In this document: piece by piece, positions 41,848 to 52,081 of the stretch
Layout: every line of letters starts with the position of its first letter
How positions within the stretch are numbered: the first letter of the stretch is position 1
Source: Flavisolibacter longurius
GTDB taxonomy: Bacteria; Bacteroidota; Bacteroidia; Chitinophagales; Chitinophagaceae
NCBI GenBank assembly: GCA_013327885.1
Contig: JABUMY010000013.1
Coordinates: 62,001 to 126,000 of the forward strand
Length of the DNA stretch: 64,000 bases
Direction: 5' to 3'
Notes under the pieces: model-generated
What the model saw: the letters and a program-made list of their open reading frames with translations, nothing else
Database searches by the model: none
What the model was told of the DNA's origin: nothing
Position numbers and translations under genes: made by a program

Positions 41848-44541
41848 ATGGGCACTAACACTGTGCAGGAACTAAAAGACACCACCAATATTTTGCAGGC
41901 AGTATTTGATTCCGCTCCCAATGGCATTGCCATTATGCATCCCGCCTACAATACCGAAGGCAGCGTGGAAGATTTCACTATTGAACTGTTCAATGCCTAT
42001 ACACGCAACTGGATAGGGGATATAGAATACAAGGGCAAACGCTACAGCGACCTGTTTCCCATGGTGAAACCAACCGGCATTTTAGAAAGGTTTATCCAGG
42101 TGTTTGAAACCGGCATAACGGCCAAGTTCGAACAGTGGTACACAGGTGAAGGCATGAAGCATTGGTTTCGGTTTACAGCGGTGAAGCAGCGTGACCTGCT
42201 GGTGATTACAACCGAAGACATTACCGACAGAAAGCAGGCCGAAGAAATGGTGCGGGACAGCGAGGAGCGGCTTTCGAATATCATCAACCAGGTAAATGCC
42301 GGCATTGTGCAAGCCACCATCGACGGACAATTGATAAGTGCCAATGAACGCTATGCCCAATTAACGGGCTATACCGTAGAAGAATTGCTTGCATTAACCA
42401 TAAAAGATATTACACACCCCGATGACTGGCCCCGGAACGAAGAACTGGTGGGAAAAGCCCTCAACGAGGGAAAAAATTTCTTTATTGAAAAGCGCTACCT
42501 GCGCAAGGATGGCTCTGTTATTTGGGTCAACAACAGTGTAAGTATTGTAACGGATAGCAAAGGAAATAAATTTATTACGGCCGTATCCGTCGACATTACC
42601 GAACAAATCACCAGTCGCCAAAAACTGGAGGAAAGCGAAAGTCATTTTCGCCTGATGGCTGATACGATTTCCGAGATCATTTGGGTAACCGACGCAAAAG
42701 GTCGTGCCGAATTTTTTAACAAGCGCTGGGAAGAATTTAGCGGCGTGGCGTTTGAACCTTCGATGGTGGCTGAGATAGCTGCCCGTTTTGTTCACCCCGA
42801 TGATGCGCCAGTGGTGATGAAAGCCTTTGCTGAATCCATTAAAACCGGTCAGCCGATGGAAGTGGAGCAGCGTAACTTATCGGGTTCCGGCCAGTGGCGT
42901 TGGGTGCTGAACCGGGCCATGCCATATCGTAACCCGCAAACCGGCGAGGTAGAAAAATGGTTTGGCATAAGTACAGACATCCACGAGCAAAAAATGGCGC
43001 AGCAGGCGCTGACGGAAAGTGAAATACGCTTCAGGGCCCTGGTCAATGCCACCTCGGATGTTATTTACCGCCTGAGTGCGGACTGGAAGATCATGTATCC
43101 CCTCGATGGAAAAGGATTTTTACTGGATGCACACGCACCGGTAGAAGGCTGGATGGAAATAAATGTACACCCCTCAGAATTTGACCGGGTGAAAAAAGCC
43201 ATCGCTGCCGCCATTGCCAACAAAACTGTTTTTGAACTGGAACACCAGGTGGTAACAGTGGATGGTTCTGCCGGATGGACCTTTTCCCGGGCCGTACCTA
43301 TCCTGGATAGCGAGGGAACTATTTTGGAGTGGTTTGGAACCGCCAGCGATATAACTGCACGAAAACTAATCGAACAATCGCTGAAAGAAAGCGAGGCCCG
43401 CTTTCGCACAATGGTGGAGCAGGCGCAGGTTCCCATTGGTATGACGCGTGGCCGGGAAATGATTTTTGAAGCCATCAATGCCCCCATGCTCGAACTGATA
43501 GGTATGACCGGAAAGAATGTTCTTCAAAAAAACCTGACCGAGGTTCTACCCGAACTGGAGAGCCAGGCAATAATGAAAATCCTTCGCCAGGTTTGGGACA
43601 GCAGGCAACCCTTCCAGGGACACAGTATACCCGCTACGTGGCAGGTAGACGGTAAACCGGTAACAAAATACTACGACATCTCGTATACTCCGGTAGCTAC
43701 GGAGGGAAAGATGCAGTTCATTATTCACCTGGCCATTGACGTAACGGAGCAAGTGATGGCACGGCAAAAAATTGAAGAAGTGGTGGCCAGGCGCACCAGG
43801 GAATTGTCGGCGGCGAATGAAACACTGTCACTCGTCAACAAAGAGTTGCAACGGTCCAATGCCCAACTGGAGGAATTTGCACACGCTGCCTCGCACGACC
43901 TGAAGGAACCTGTACGCAAGATTCATTACTTCACGCAACATTTAAAGGAACATCTTGGTACGGATTTGAAAGAAGGAGAACTGCGTGCCTTTAACCGCAT
44001 TGAAAACGCCACGGAGAGGATGCGCAATTTGATAGATGATCTGCTGCTTTATTCACACGTAAGCCAACGGCCGCACGAAAAAGAAAGCATTGATCTGAAC
44101 ATGAAAGTGCAGGCTGTGCTCGAAGACCTGGAACTGGAGATCGCCGAGAAAAAAGCAACGGTCAACGTTGATCTACTACCTGTTGTCAAAGGATACAAAA
44201 GACAGCTTCAACAACTCTTTCAAAACCTGTTGAGCAATGCGCTGAAGTACAGCCGGGCAGAGGTTCCGCCCTGTATCAGCGTTTGTTCAAAAGAGGTCCT
44301 GGAGGCTGAGAAGCCTTACTACTTAATTGAAGTAAAAGACAACGGTATCGGGTTTGACCAGCAGTATGCGGAAAAGATCTTCCAGATGTTTACCCGCCTG
44401 CACGGGAAAGCCGAATACAGCGGCACCGGCGTAGGCCTCTCTATCGTGAAAAAGATAGTGGAAAACCACAACGGGTATGTCAGGGTTGATAGTACAGAAG
44501 GCCAGGGTTCTACCTTCAGTATAATGCTGCCAGCGGAATAG
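41848..44541 (+). CDS. Multi-PAS sensor histidine kinase
   Basis: The 897-aa cytoplasmic kinase has five PAS domains in a row (about 10-130, 140-255, 265-380, 385-510, 515-640), several ending in the DITDRK/DITEQ-type linker. HisKA has His683 (FAHAASHDLKEP), and HATPase shows LLSNALKYSR, DNGIGF and GTGVGLSIVKK. The kinase half is nearly the same as that of the gene at 27028, while the sensory part differs. No receiver is attached, so it probably signals through a separate regulator such as the one at 34039. It ends at a strong terminator. Confidence 0.95.
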   Translation: MGTNTVQELKDTTNILQAVFDSAPNGIAIMHPAYNTEGSVEDFTIELFNAYTRNWIGDIEYKGKRYSDLFPMVKPTGILERFIQVFETGITAKFEQWYTGEGMKHWFRFTAVKQRDLLVITTEDITDRKQAEEMVRDSEERLSNIINQVNAGIVQATIDGQLISANERYAQLTGYTVEELLALTIKDITHPDDWPRNEELVGKALNEGKNFFIEKRYLRKDGSVIWVNNSVSIVTDSKGNKFITAVSVDITEQITSRQKLEESESHFRLMADTISEIIWVTDAKGRAEFFNKRWEEFSGVAFEPSMVAEIAARFVHPDDAPVVMKAFAESIKTGQPMEVEQRNLSGSGQWRWVLNRAMPYRNPQTGEVEKWFGISTDIHEQKMAQQALTESEIRFRALVNATSDVIYRLSADWKIMYPLDGKGFLLDAHAPVEGWMEINVHPSEFDRVKKAIAAAIANKTVFELEHQVVTVDGSAGWTFSRAVPILDSEGTILEWFGTASDITARKLIEQSLKESEARFRTMVEQAQVPIGMTRGREMIFEAINAPMLELIGMTGKNVLQKNLTEVLPELESQAIMKILRQVWDSRQPFQGHSIPATWQVDGKPVTKYYDISYTPVATEGKMQFIIHLAIDVTEQVMARQKIEEVVARRTRELSAANETLSLVNKELQRSNAQLEEFAHAASHDLKEPVRKIHYFTQHLKEHLGTDLKEGELRAFNRIENATERMRNLIDDLLLYSHVSQRPHEKESIDLNMKVQAVLEDLELEIAEKKATVNVDLLPVVKGYKRQLQQLFQNLLSNALKYSRAEVPPCISVCSKEVLEAEKPYYLIEVKDNGIGFDQQYAEKIFQMFTRLHGKAEYSGTGVGLSIVKKIVENHNGYVRVDSTEGQGSTFSIMLPAE

Positions 44542-44547
44542 CTTCCC

Positions 44548-44582
44548 GGCGTTGCCTGTATCTATTTGTTACAGGCAACGCC
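44548..44582. terminator. 13-bp perfect stem-loop after the kinase
   Basis: GGCGTTGCCTGTA (44548-44560) pairs with TACAGGCAACGCC (44570-44582) across 9 bases. The T run is weak, but it lies 7 bases after the stop and between convergent genes. Confidence 0.7.
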
Positions 44583-44651
44583 AACCGTTTAACCGTGTGT
44601 TGGTTCAACACCCAATCCCTGGGCTGGTAAAACCTTTAAGGCGGTGCATTT

Positions 44652-45209
44652 TTATACGGCCTTTATTTGCTTTCTGCCGGACGAACTTTTGTATAAAGTT
44701 TTCTCAACACCATGTCTGGCCAGCAACCCAGACACCAGTTGCTGCCATGTTTTACCCACTTCAATCGCTTTTTCTCTTGTCATACTATCGCCGTTTTCTC
44801 TATCGTAAAGTGGCAGCAGGAGGGGACTGGCGCCGGCCCAATAAATCAACTGGAGTTCGATTTTTGTCAATGCCGTTTTTGCACCCGTTCTCCTGCTATA
44901 ACCGTCGTAAACCAGGCCATATTCTTTTTTGAGGGTTGCCGTTTTTACATCGTCCAGGTCAATGATATAACCATGATGCTCGCTGGTAAGAAAAAACAAG
45001 TTCCTGTTTTCTTTATCAAGACCAATGATACGGTCGCCTAATACTTCCTGCCTGGCAATAGACAGGTGATACGTTGCCGATAGGTTGTTGAAAAACCGTA
45101 GCATTTCTTCTGTCTCTTTGTGCTGCCGGTAATGATTTACCAGGAGTACAAGCAGGAATGTGGATAGAATCACGCCTGTTACCAATACAATGGCAAAAAT
45201 TGTTGTCAT
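44652..45209 (-). CDS. Hypothetical membrane-anchored protein, 185 aa
   Basis: One N-terminal membrane helix (TIFAIVLVTGVILSTFLLVLLV, residues 3-24), then a coiled segment and a soluble domain with HHGYIIDLDDVKTATLKKEYGLVYDGY, a beta-rich region resembling small PH-like folds. No family recognised. It is convergent with the kinase. Confidence 0.75.
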   Translation of the reverse strand: MTTIFAIVLVTGVILSTFLLVLLVNHYRQHKETEEMLRFFNNLSATYHLSIARQEVLGDRIIGLDKENRNLFFLTSEHHGYIIDLDDVKTATLKKEYGLVYDGYSRRTGAKTALTKIELQLIYWAGASPLLLPLYDRENGDSMTREKAIEVGKTWQQLVSGLLARHGVEKTLYKSSSGRKQIKAV

Positions 45210-46134
45210 GTTGAGTTTATTTAGGGTGAATAAATTGACTGCAGTGTGTTTTGCATCACTGCAACCGTTACCTGTTTTGTGTACAGACTATTTACGTGTG
45301 AATAGATCCGTACCCTTAATTCTTTTCCAAAGCAATCTTGTTGGTGGAACTTGTGGTACAACGGGCCAGCGATTGGTGTATCACAACGTCCAATGAAAGC
45401 CTGAATGAATGATTGGTTTGTTTACAATTCGAATAGGTTTCTCATCGAATAAACAGTGCCGCTAAAAAGGAGGGTGAAATGAACAGGCTAGCTACTCTCA
45501 TTCAATTGTAATGGCCATGAAGTCAAAAGCAGAAAAGCAACGAACCAAGCCTTTCTAAAATTCATAGCGTCGCAAATCCATCCACCTTTATCCAATTTTC
45601 TTTCGATTCCTTACAAAGTTATCAATCATACAGGCTTGCAACCAATGCAATAAGGCAAGAAATAGCATTGACAAATGTCAATGACAATCAACAATAAAAT
45701 AGGTAAGTAACCTGAGTAACCTGAGTAACCTGAGTAACCACAGTTGCATAAAGTCTTGCTGTTAGCAATAGTTATTTTTCAAGAAATATGTTTTATTGCT
45801 TGCAAGGCATTCCATCGTTGTTCATACGGATAGCGTTTACATCGAATCGCTTGCACGAAATTCCTTCTGCATTTGGGTTGTGAAGCCCGTCCTTATTGCT
45901 TACCTTTCCATAAGCCAACCTCGGTAATGATCCTTTTCCCTGTAAGAATGTAGCAAACAAGCCTGTGATCAGTTTCAATTCTTTGCCGTTCCATAAATGG
46001 CAAAGGTTGTTGTCAACTAAAAAGGAGCAAGCGTCCTTTTAAATAATATGATGCAAGTGTAGTGCGTCTCTTTATGTTCTCAGTCAATAAGCGCTGGTAT
46101 GAACCAATAAACACAATACAAAGGAAACGACAAA
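45210..46134. other. Gene-poor stretch of about 900 bases
   Basis: No supported gene. It holds a 9-bp tandem repeat (45708-45739), a 25-codon minus-strand frame (45488-45565) that looks like a lone signal peptide, and a 61-codon minus-strand frame (45793-45978) without recognisable features. The last 36 bases contain the interrupted start of the transporter gene. Confidence 0.5.
45708..45739 (+). repeat. 9-bp tandem repeat, about 3.5 copies
   Basis: TAACCTGAG occurs three times without a break at 45708-45734 and is followed by TAACC. Confidence 0.85.
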
Positions 46135-47556
46135 TTGCTACTCGGGATCATCCTTGGGGTACTGGCCTTTTGGCTCTTTGCGCAAACAACTCTGAACATC
46201 AATGTGGACATGGCGAAGGACCTTCAGATGAATGCTTCGGCTATGAATATTGCTGTGTCCATTACCTCCCTGTTTTCGGGAATTTTTATTGTTGTCATGG
46301 GCGGGTTGGCCGATAAAGTAGGCCGGCTAAAGATCATCCGCATTGGTTTTGTATTCAGTGTACTCGGTTCGCTGCTGGTAGGCCTCACACCGGCAGGTGC
46401 CATGGCAACACCGGTTCTTATTTTCGGCCGTGTTCTCCAGGGCTTATCCGGCGCCTGCATTATGCCGGCCAGCCTGGCCCTTTTAAAATCATATTGGGAA
46501 GGCGCCGGCCGCCAACGCGCCATCAGCCTATGGTCAATGGGATCCTGGGGCGGCTCCGGTTTCTGCTCGCTGTTTGGGGGGCTGATGGCTGAGAACGTAG
46601 GATGGCGGTATATCTTTTTCGCTTCAGCGGTTATTTCCCTGGTTGGATTATGGATGATAAAAGATACACCGGAGAGCAAGGCGCCACAAACCGGGAAAAA
46701 AGGCCGCCTGGACCTGGCCGGTATTCTTACCTTTATGATTGTTATGATTGCCCTGCAAGTATGGGTAAGCAAAGGCAGTGAGATTGGGTGGACAAGTGGC
46801 CTGTCGCTGCTGTTGATTGGGGTCGCTGTGATCGTTGGTATCTTATTTTTTCGTATTGAAAAGGGAAAAGAAGCCGCCTTTATCGATTTCAAGCTTTTTA
46901 ATAATTCTACGTACACTGGCGCCACCATTTCTAACTTTCTGCTAAATGGCGTGGCCGGAATGCTTATTGTTTCGCTGATGTTGTTACAGGTGGGTGGAGG
47001 CCTTTCGGCGCAATCTGCCGGCTTGCTAACATTGGGTTATGCTATTGCCATAGTTGCCTTTATTCGCCTGGGCGAAAAACTGCTGCAGCGTTTTGGTCCG
47101 CGCAAACCCATGCTCTGGGGTTGCCTCATTGTTGGCCTTTCCATTGCACTCCTTCTTCCGGCTAACCTCATGACAGATACGTACAAAATCCTTGCTGTAA
47201 TTTCCTACACTTTGTTTGGCGTAGGACTGGCCTTTTACGCTACGCCATCTACCGACGCGGCGCTTTCGAATCTTCCGGAGGCACAGGCCGGTGCTGGTTC
47301 GGGCATTTACAAAATGGCTTCTTCGCTGGGTGCAGCCTTTGGCGTAGCTATTTCTGCAGGCATTTTTGTGGGACTGAGTTCAATCGATACGCCAAACAGT
47401 GTGCTCGACAAGGTAATCATTTTTCAAGGCCGTCAAGACAACATCGCCATTCGCCAGGCCGCTATTATTGCACTACTCTTTAACCTGGTGATGGTGGTTA
47501 TAGCCATCATAGCCATCATGAAAACAATACCGAAAAACAAAAGCAAAGAGATATAG
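46135..47556 (+). CDS. MFS transporter (14-span drug efflux type), start interrupted
   Basis: The 473-aa protein has about 14 membrane helices and MFS motif A (GGLADKVGRLKIIRIG, about 56-71), as in DHA2-type efflux pumps. The longest open frame begins at a TTG (46135). In the same frame an ATG lies at 46099 and reads M-N-Q-stop-T-Q-Y-K-G-N-D-K before the TTG. The segment TQYKGNDKLLLGI looks like the normal start of such proteins, so a stop codon (TAA at 46108) seems to have appeared at codon 4. Expression may now depend on the TTG or be lost. The rest of the gene is intact. Confidence 0.88.
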   Translation: MLLGIILGVLAFWLFAQTTLNINVDMAKDLQMNASAMNIAVSITSLFSGIFIVVMGGLADKVGRLKIIRIGFVFSVLGSLLVGLTPAGAMATPVLIFGRVLQGLSGACIMPASLALLKSYWEGAGRQRAISLWSMGSWGGSGFCSLFGGLMAENVGWRYIFFASAVISLVGLWMIKDTPESKAPQTGKKGRLDLAGILTFMIVMIALQVWVSKGSEIGWTSGLSLLLIGVAVIVGILFFRIEKGKEAAFIDFKLFNNSTYTGATISNFLLNGVAGMLIVSLMLLQVGGGLSAQSAGLLTLGYAIAIVAFIRLGEKLLQRFGPRKPMLWGCLIVGLSIALLLPANLMTDTYKILAVISYTLFGVGLAFYATPSTDAALSNLPEAQAGAGSGIYKMASSLGAAFGVAISAGIFVGLSSIDTPNSVLDKVIIFQGRQDNIAIRQAAIIALLFNLVMVVIAIIAIMKTIPKNKSKEI

Positions 47557-47613
47557 GTCATAAGAAGGAAAGTGAAACAGTTGCATCATTATTTCTTCAC
47601 AAATAACTGAAGT

Positions 47614-48774
47614 ATGAACAAAGCCATTTTAGAAGGAACAAAAGGCATTCACAACGAGATGAAGTCGTGGATGGATCACCTGCACCAACATCCTGAGCTG
47701 GCAATGGAGGAAACAGAAACCGCAAAATTCATTGCAGGTAAGCTGCGGTCTTTTGGGTTTGAGGTTGCCGAAGGCATTGGGAAAACAGGCGTCGTGGCTT
47801 CGTTAACCATTGGTAGCAGCAAAAAATCAATTGGACTGCGTGCCGATTTTGATGCCCTTCCCATCCAGGAAGAAAATGACCTGCCATACAAAAGTAAGGT
47901 CGAAGGCAGGTCGCACCTCTGCGGGCATGATGGGCATACCACCATGCTGTTGGGCGCCGCTAACTATTTGGCACACACGAAAAATTTCAACGGAACGGTG
48001 CGGCTTATATTTCAGCCCGCCGAAGAAACGATGGAAGGTGGCCCAGCTATGATAAAAGACGGTTTGTTTGAAAGATTCCCGGTAGACGCAGTGTACGGCC
48101 TGCACAACATGCCCGGCCTCATAAAAGGAAAGCTGTATTTCCGCGAAGGCGAAACGATGGCGGCTGTTGACAACTGGGAAATAGAATTAACCGGCAAGGG
48201 CAGTCATGGCTCTATGCCCGAACTGGGAATTGACCCCATCGTGTGTGGCTCCTCGCTAGTGATGGCCTTGCAAACCATTGTTTCCCGCAACGTATCGCCG
48301 TGGCAGCATTCTGTTGTTTCGGTAGGTGCATTTCTTTCCGGCAATGCCGGCAACGTGGTGCCGCAAAATGCAGTTCTCCGGCTAAGCATTCGCAACATGG
48401 ATCCACAGTTGCGGGAAATGGTGCTGGATAAGATCCGCTCCATTACAAAAGCACAAGCAGAATCGTTCAATTGCCAGTACGAGATTCGTGAAGGTGTTGC
48501 CGGCGCTGTGCTGGTAAACACTCCCGAAAACACGCAGTGGGCGGCAAACGTCGCCCGGGACATTTTTGGCAATGACGCTGTTGATGATTCGCTCCACCCT
48601 TTTATGAGCAGTGAAGATTTTGCATTTATGCTGCAGGAAAAAAAGGGCACCTATTGCATGCTGGGCAACGGCGAGACCCCCATGGTGCATCACCCTAATT
48701 ATATTTTCGACCAGGAAATTTTACCGATTGGCGCTGCTTATTGGGTGGGCTTAACAGAAGCGTACTTGCAGTGA
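47614..48774 (+). CDS. M20-family amidohydrolase (M20D)
   Basis: The 386-aa metal-dependent enzyme cleaves N-acyl amino acids or similar amides. Metal-binding motifs are CGHDGHTTMLLGAA (about 107-120), PAEETMEGG and the C-terminal SSEDFAFML region; the dimerisation domain (about 187-300) has GKGSHGSMPE. Cytoplasmic, no signal peptide. It follows the transporter by 57 bases on the same strand, so the two may share a substrate route. Confidence 0.95.
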   Translation: MNKAILEGTKGIHNEMKSWMDHLHQHPELAMEETETAKFIAGKLRSFGFEVAEGIGKTGVVASLTIGSSKKSIGLRADFDALPIQEENDLPYKSKVEGRSHLCGHDGHTTMLLGAANYLAHTKNFNGTVRLIFQPAEETMEGGPAMIKDGLFERFPVDAVYGLHNMPGLIKGKLYFREGETMAAVDNWEIELTGKGSHGSMPELGIDPIVCGSSLVMALQTIVSRNVSPWQHSVVSVGAFLSGNAGNVVPQNAVLRLSIRNMDPQLREMVLDKIRSITKAQAESFNCQYEIREGVAGAVLVNTPENTQWAANVARDIFGNDAVDDSLHPFMSSEDFAFMLQEKKGTYCMLGNGETPMVHHPNYIFDQEILPIGAAYWVGLTEAYLQ

Positions 48775-49698
48775 ATTTGGTCCGAATGTGCTATTTGACA
48801 AATGTACCAGGATAAAAAAAGTGTATTCCCGTTTTTCGAAATGGTGAATTGTATGGTCTTCTCAAAATGAGAAAATCCCTCTTTTGGAGGGAACAATTTT
48901 GTAAGACAGTAAAGTTGGCTTTGGTTTTTCAATTCAACCGGACGTCTTTTTTCTCTTTTGTTTTCAAGGGGGTCGGGACCAATAACGGGCACGATTAAAA
49001 AAAAGAAGAAGTTGACTGATACTGGACTTTGTTGGTTTTTCTAAGATTCCTGGATTTTTTACAAAAACTTACTGGACGGTAGTTTCTCAAGGAATGGTGG
49101 TCTTTTCTTTTGGTATCGGATTTTATTGATATCGCTATCAATCAACTTCTGGGACAAAAGTAGTACGGCAGAGGTCGCATAACAAGCGCAGAACTGCCCC
49201 TTTTTTTTCGTACTCTTTGCAGTAGCATTCTCGTAATTCAGACAGGAGCCGATGCGTAGAATTACTGAGGGTCTCAACGAGGCAAACGGAAAATTTCATT
49301 TCGATTAGATAACAAGAAACTGCTTCACATCATCGAACTAAGATTGATAAATATGTTTTAGCGTTTTTCCAACGGGGGTGTTAAGTCAAGCCTCTCATGT
49401 CATATAATGCACATTCGCGATAGACAGCTTTCTTGTTTCATTATTGCGTCAACAAACTATCGTCTGAAATGCTCGGTAGATTGTAGCGCTTCCCTTCAGC
49501 AGTATCATATCTCATTAAATGATGATCGTTATTATGTGAAGGAACTTCGCAAAGAAGATTTTACCAGTCATGCACCAAAGAGATCGATCTCCTGGCAACG
49601 AACAATTTATTTTTGCGCTGGTTTTCTGTAAATGTTTAAATTGGAAATCGTTAACGGCTACACGAAAGGTTGCCGGTTTCAAGGTCAAATTCCCACTT
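48775..49698. other. Gene-poor stretch of about 920 bases
   Basis: No supported gene. A small hairpin TCCCTC/GAGGGA lies at 48876-48892. The frame of the following oxidoreductase is open from 49570 but has no protein-like character before its Tat signal. Confidence 0.5.
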
Positions 49699-51105
49699 AT
49701 GGAAAAAAATAAGCAAGCCTCCCGTCGCAATTTTTTGAAAGGACTGGGTGGAGCCACGTTGGCCCTGGCCACGGCTCCTGTTACCAGTTTTGCCGCCGAA
49801 GAAAAATTGGAGAGCCGCATCCTGCAGTACCAAAAGCGCATTGCCTCAACCGATAAGATACGCATCGGCGTCATTGGACTTGGTATCATGGGACACAACA
49901 ACATCAGCACCTCCCTAAAAGTACCGGGTGTGGAACTGGTGGCGGCTTGTGACCTGTACAAAGGCAGATTGCAACGGGCAAAAGAGTTGTTCGGCAATTC
50001 GCTTTTTACCACCCAGGATTACCGTGAGCTGATAGGCCGCAGCGATGTTGATGCCGTGATTGTTGCCACCAGCGACAACTGGCATGCACGCATCACCCAG
50101 GATGCACTGCAGCAGGGAAAAGCCGTGTACTGCGAAAAACCCATGGTGCACCGCATCAGCGAAGGCGCCGGGGTAATTGCCGCGCAACGCAAAAGCGGCA
50201 AAGTGCTGCAGGTAGGAAGCCAACGGGTAAGCAGCATTGTGTACGCCAAGGCAGCGGAACTTTATAAAAGTGGCGAGATTGGCAAACTTAACCTGATACA
50301 GGCTTCGTTTGACCGGCAAAGTGCGCTGGGTGCCTGGCAGTACACCATGCCAACAGATGGCAATGAATCTACGGTTGACTGGGACCGTTATATTGCCGGG
50401 ACAAAAAAGATTCCTTATGATGCAAAGAAGTTTTTCTGGTGGCGTAATTACCGCGACTACGGCACCGGTGTTGCCGGCGACCTGTTTGTTCACCTCTTAT
50501 CAGGCGTGCATGTGATCACAGGGTCAAAAGGCCCGAACAAGATCTTTTCTTCCGGGCAGCTTTCGTATTGGAAGGACGGTCGCGATGTACCCGATGTAAT
50601 GACAGCCATTATGGAATACCCTGAAACACCGGAGCACCCACCGTTTCAGCTCATGTTGCGGGTAAATTTTATCAGCGGCGAAGGTGACCAGGGCACCATC
50701 AAGCTAGTAGGGGAAGAAGGTGTGATGGACCTGCGCGGCAACAGTCTTTCCATCAAACATAGCCTGATGGCGAAGGCGCCGGGTATCGGCGGCTGGGATG
50801 CACTGAACACCTATCCCGCTGCGATGCAGGAAACCATTCGCAAAGAATACAATCAAAAATATTCGGAAGCCGACCGCAAAGCACCGGTAAAAGAAGACAT
50901 TGCCTACAAGGCGCCACAGGGTTACAACGAGCACCTCGATCATTTTATGAATTTTTACGAGGGAGTGCGTACCGGTAAACCCGTGGTGGAAGATGCTATT
51001 TTTGGCTTTCGGGCAGCAGCACCCTGTCTTGCCTGCAACGATAGTTATTTTGAGAAAAAAATCATTCTCTGGAACCCCGAAGAAATGAAGGTGGTGAAAG
51101 GATAG
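49699..51105 (+). CDS. Tat-exported Gfo/Idh/MocA-family oxidoreductase
   Basis: The enzyme should oxidise or reduce a sugar-type substrate with a nicotinamide cofactor. The start at 49699 gives a twin-arginine signal (SRRNFLKGLGGATLALATAPVTSFAAE), so it is exported folded with its cofactor. The Rossmann motif is GVIGLGIMGH and the EKP motif is CEKPMVH; the C-terminal beta domain follows. 468 aa in the mature-plus-signal form, the usual length. The PfkB-type kinase starts 8 bases after its stop. Confidence 0.94.
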   Translation: MEKNKQASRRNFLKGLGGATLALATAPVTSFAAEEKLESRILQYQKRIASTDKIRIGVIGLGIMGHNNISTSLKVPGVELVAACDLYKGRLQRAKELFGNSLFTTQDYRELIGRSDVDAVIVATSDNWHARITQDALQQGKAVYCEKPMVHRISEGAGVIAAQRKSGKVLQVGSQRVSSIVYAKAAELYKSGEIGKLNLIQASFDRQSALGAWQYTMPTDGNESTVDWDRYIAGTKKIPYDAKKFFWWRNYRDYGTGVAGDLFVHLLSGVHVITGSKGPNKIFSSGQLSYWKDGRDVPDVMTAIMEYPETPEHPPFQLMLRVNFISGEGDQGTIKLVGEEGVMDLRGNSLSIKHSLMAKAPGIGGWDALNTYPAAMQETIRKEYNQKYSEADRKAPVKEDIAYKAPQGYNEHLDHFMNFYEGVRTGKPVVEDAIFGFRAAAPCLACNDSYFEKKIILWNPEEMKVVKG

Positions 51106-51113
51106 AAAAGCAG

Positions 51114-52025
51114 ATGAACATGCAGTATGATCTTTGTTGCGTTGGACATATAACACTCGATAAAGTGGTTTCACCTGCCCGAACGGTAATGATGCCGGGG
51201 GGCACTTCTTTTTATTTTGCCAATGCCGTTGCCGGACTGAATGCCTCGTTCAAACTGGTGACAGCCCTGGCGCCAACCGAAATGCAGGCGGTGGAAACGC
51301 TTCGCAAAAGAGGTGTGGAGGTAGTAGTACACCCCTCGCTGCACACCGTGTATTTCGAAAATATTTATGGCACTGATACCGACCACCGTGTACAGCGTGT
51401 GAATCAAAAGGCAGATGCCTTTACCCCCGAACAACTCAACGGAGTTGATGCAGCCATCATTCATTTTGGTCCTTTGCTGGCCGATGATTTTCCCGGCTCC
51501 GTCCTGCGGCAGGTAGCAAGGCAACACAAGGTATCGCTGGATGTGCAGGGCTTTTTACGAAAGGTTGATAACTGCAACGTTGTTCCCGTTGACTGGAAAG
51601 AGAAAAGAGAACAGCTGCCGTTTGTTGAATTTTTTAAAGCGAACGAAGAAGAGCTGGCCGTGGTTACCGGCCAAACTTCTATTGAAGAAGGCGCAAAGCT
51701 TTTGCAGCAATGGGGTGCCAAAGAAGTGATCATCACACTGGGTAGCAGGGGCTCGTTGGTTTTTTCGGGCACTGCGGTGTACACCATACCTGCATTTGTG
51801 CCGGAACAAATAACAGATGCCACCGGTTGCGGCGACACCTACATGGCGGGTTATCTCTACAAACGGGCAAAAGGCGCCGGCATTCAGCAGTCCGGTGAGT
51901 TTGCCGCTGCTATGGCAACGCTAAAGCTGCAGCAGTCGGGGCCTTTTACCGGTACCGAGTCTGATGTAGAAGCCTTGCTTTACCTGGCCGAAGAAAAGCA
52001 AAACGAGGTAAGCAAAGCCGGTTGA
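51114..52025 (+). CDS. PfkB-family sugar kinase
   Basis: The 303-aa kinase shows the PfkB signature near the C terminus (ITDATGCGDTYMAGYLYKRA) with the catalytic Asp of the GxGD motif. The N-terminal GGTSFYFANAVAGL segment matches the substrate-binding part. It may start at 51114 or at the ATG two codons later. It is probably co-transcribed with the oxidoreductase, although that acts outside the cytoplasm. Substrate not known. Confidence 0.93.
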   Translation: MNMQYDLCCVGHITLDKVVSPARTVMMPGGTSFYFANAVAGLNASFKLVTALAPTEMQAVETLRKRGVEVVVHPSLHTVYFENIYGTDTDHRVQRVNQKADAFTPEQLNGVDAAIIHFGPLLADDFPGSVLRQVARQHKVSLDVQGFLRKVDNCNVVPVDWKEKREQLPFVEFFKANEEELAVVTGQTSIEEGAKLLQQWGAKEVIITLGSRGSLVFSGTAVYTIPAFVPEQITDATGCGDTYMAGYLYKRAKGAGIQQSGEFAAAMATLKLQQSGPFTGTESDVEALLYLAEEKQNEVSKAG

Positions 52026-52081
52026 TTGTTTCGCTGCGGGTGGCATAGTTTTTACCCTTTGGTTAGCTAAATCAAAGTGCC

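Noticed and set aside
45793-45978. A 61-codon minus-strand frame before the transporter gene
   Set aside because: No recognisable pattern and no resemblance to the two 61-aa proteins described; kept only as part of the gap.
49570-49698. 43-codon N-terminal extension of the oxidoreductase
   Set aside because: It would bury the twin-arginine signal inside the protein; the ATG at 49699 places the signal correctly.
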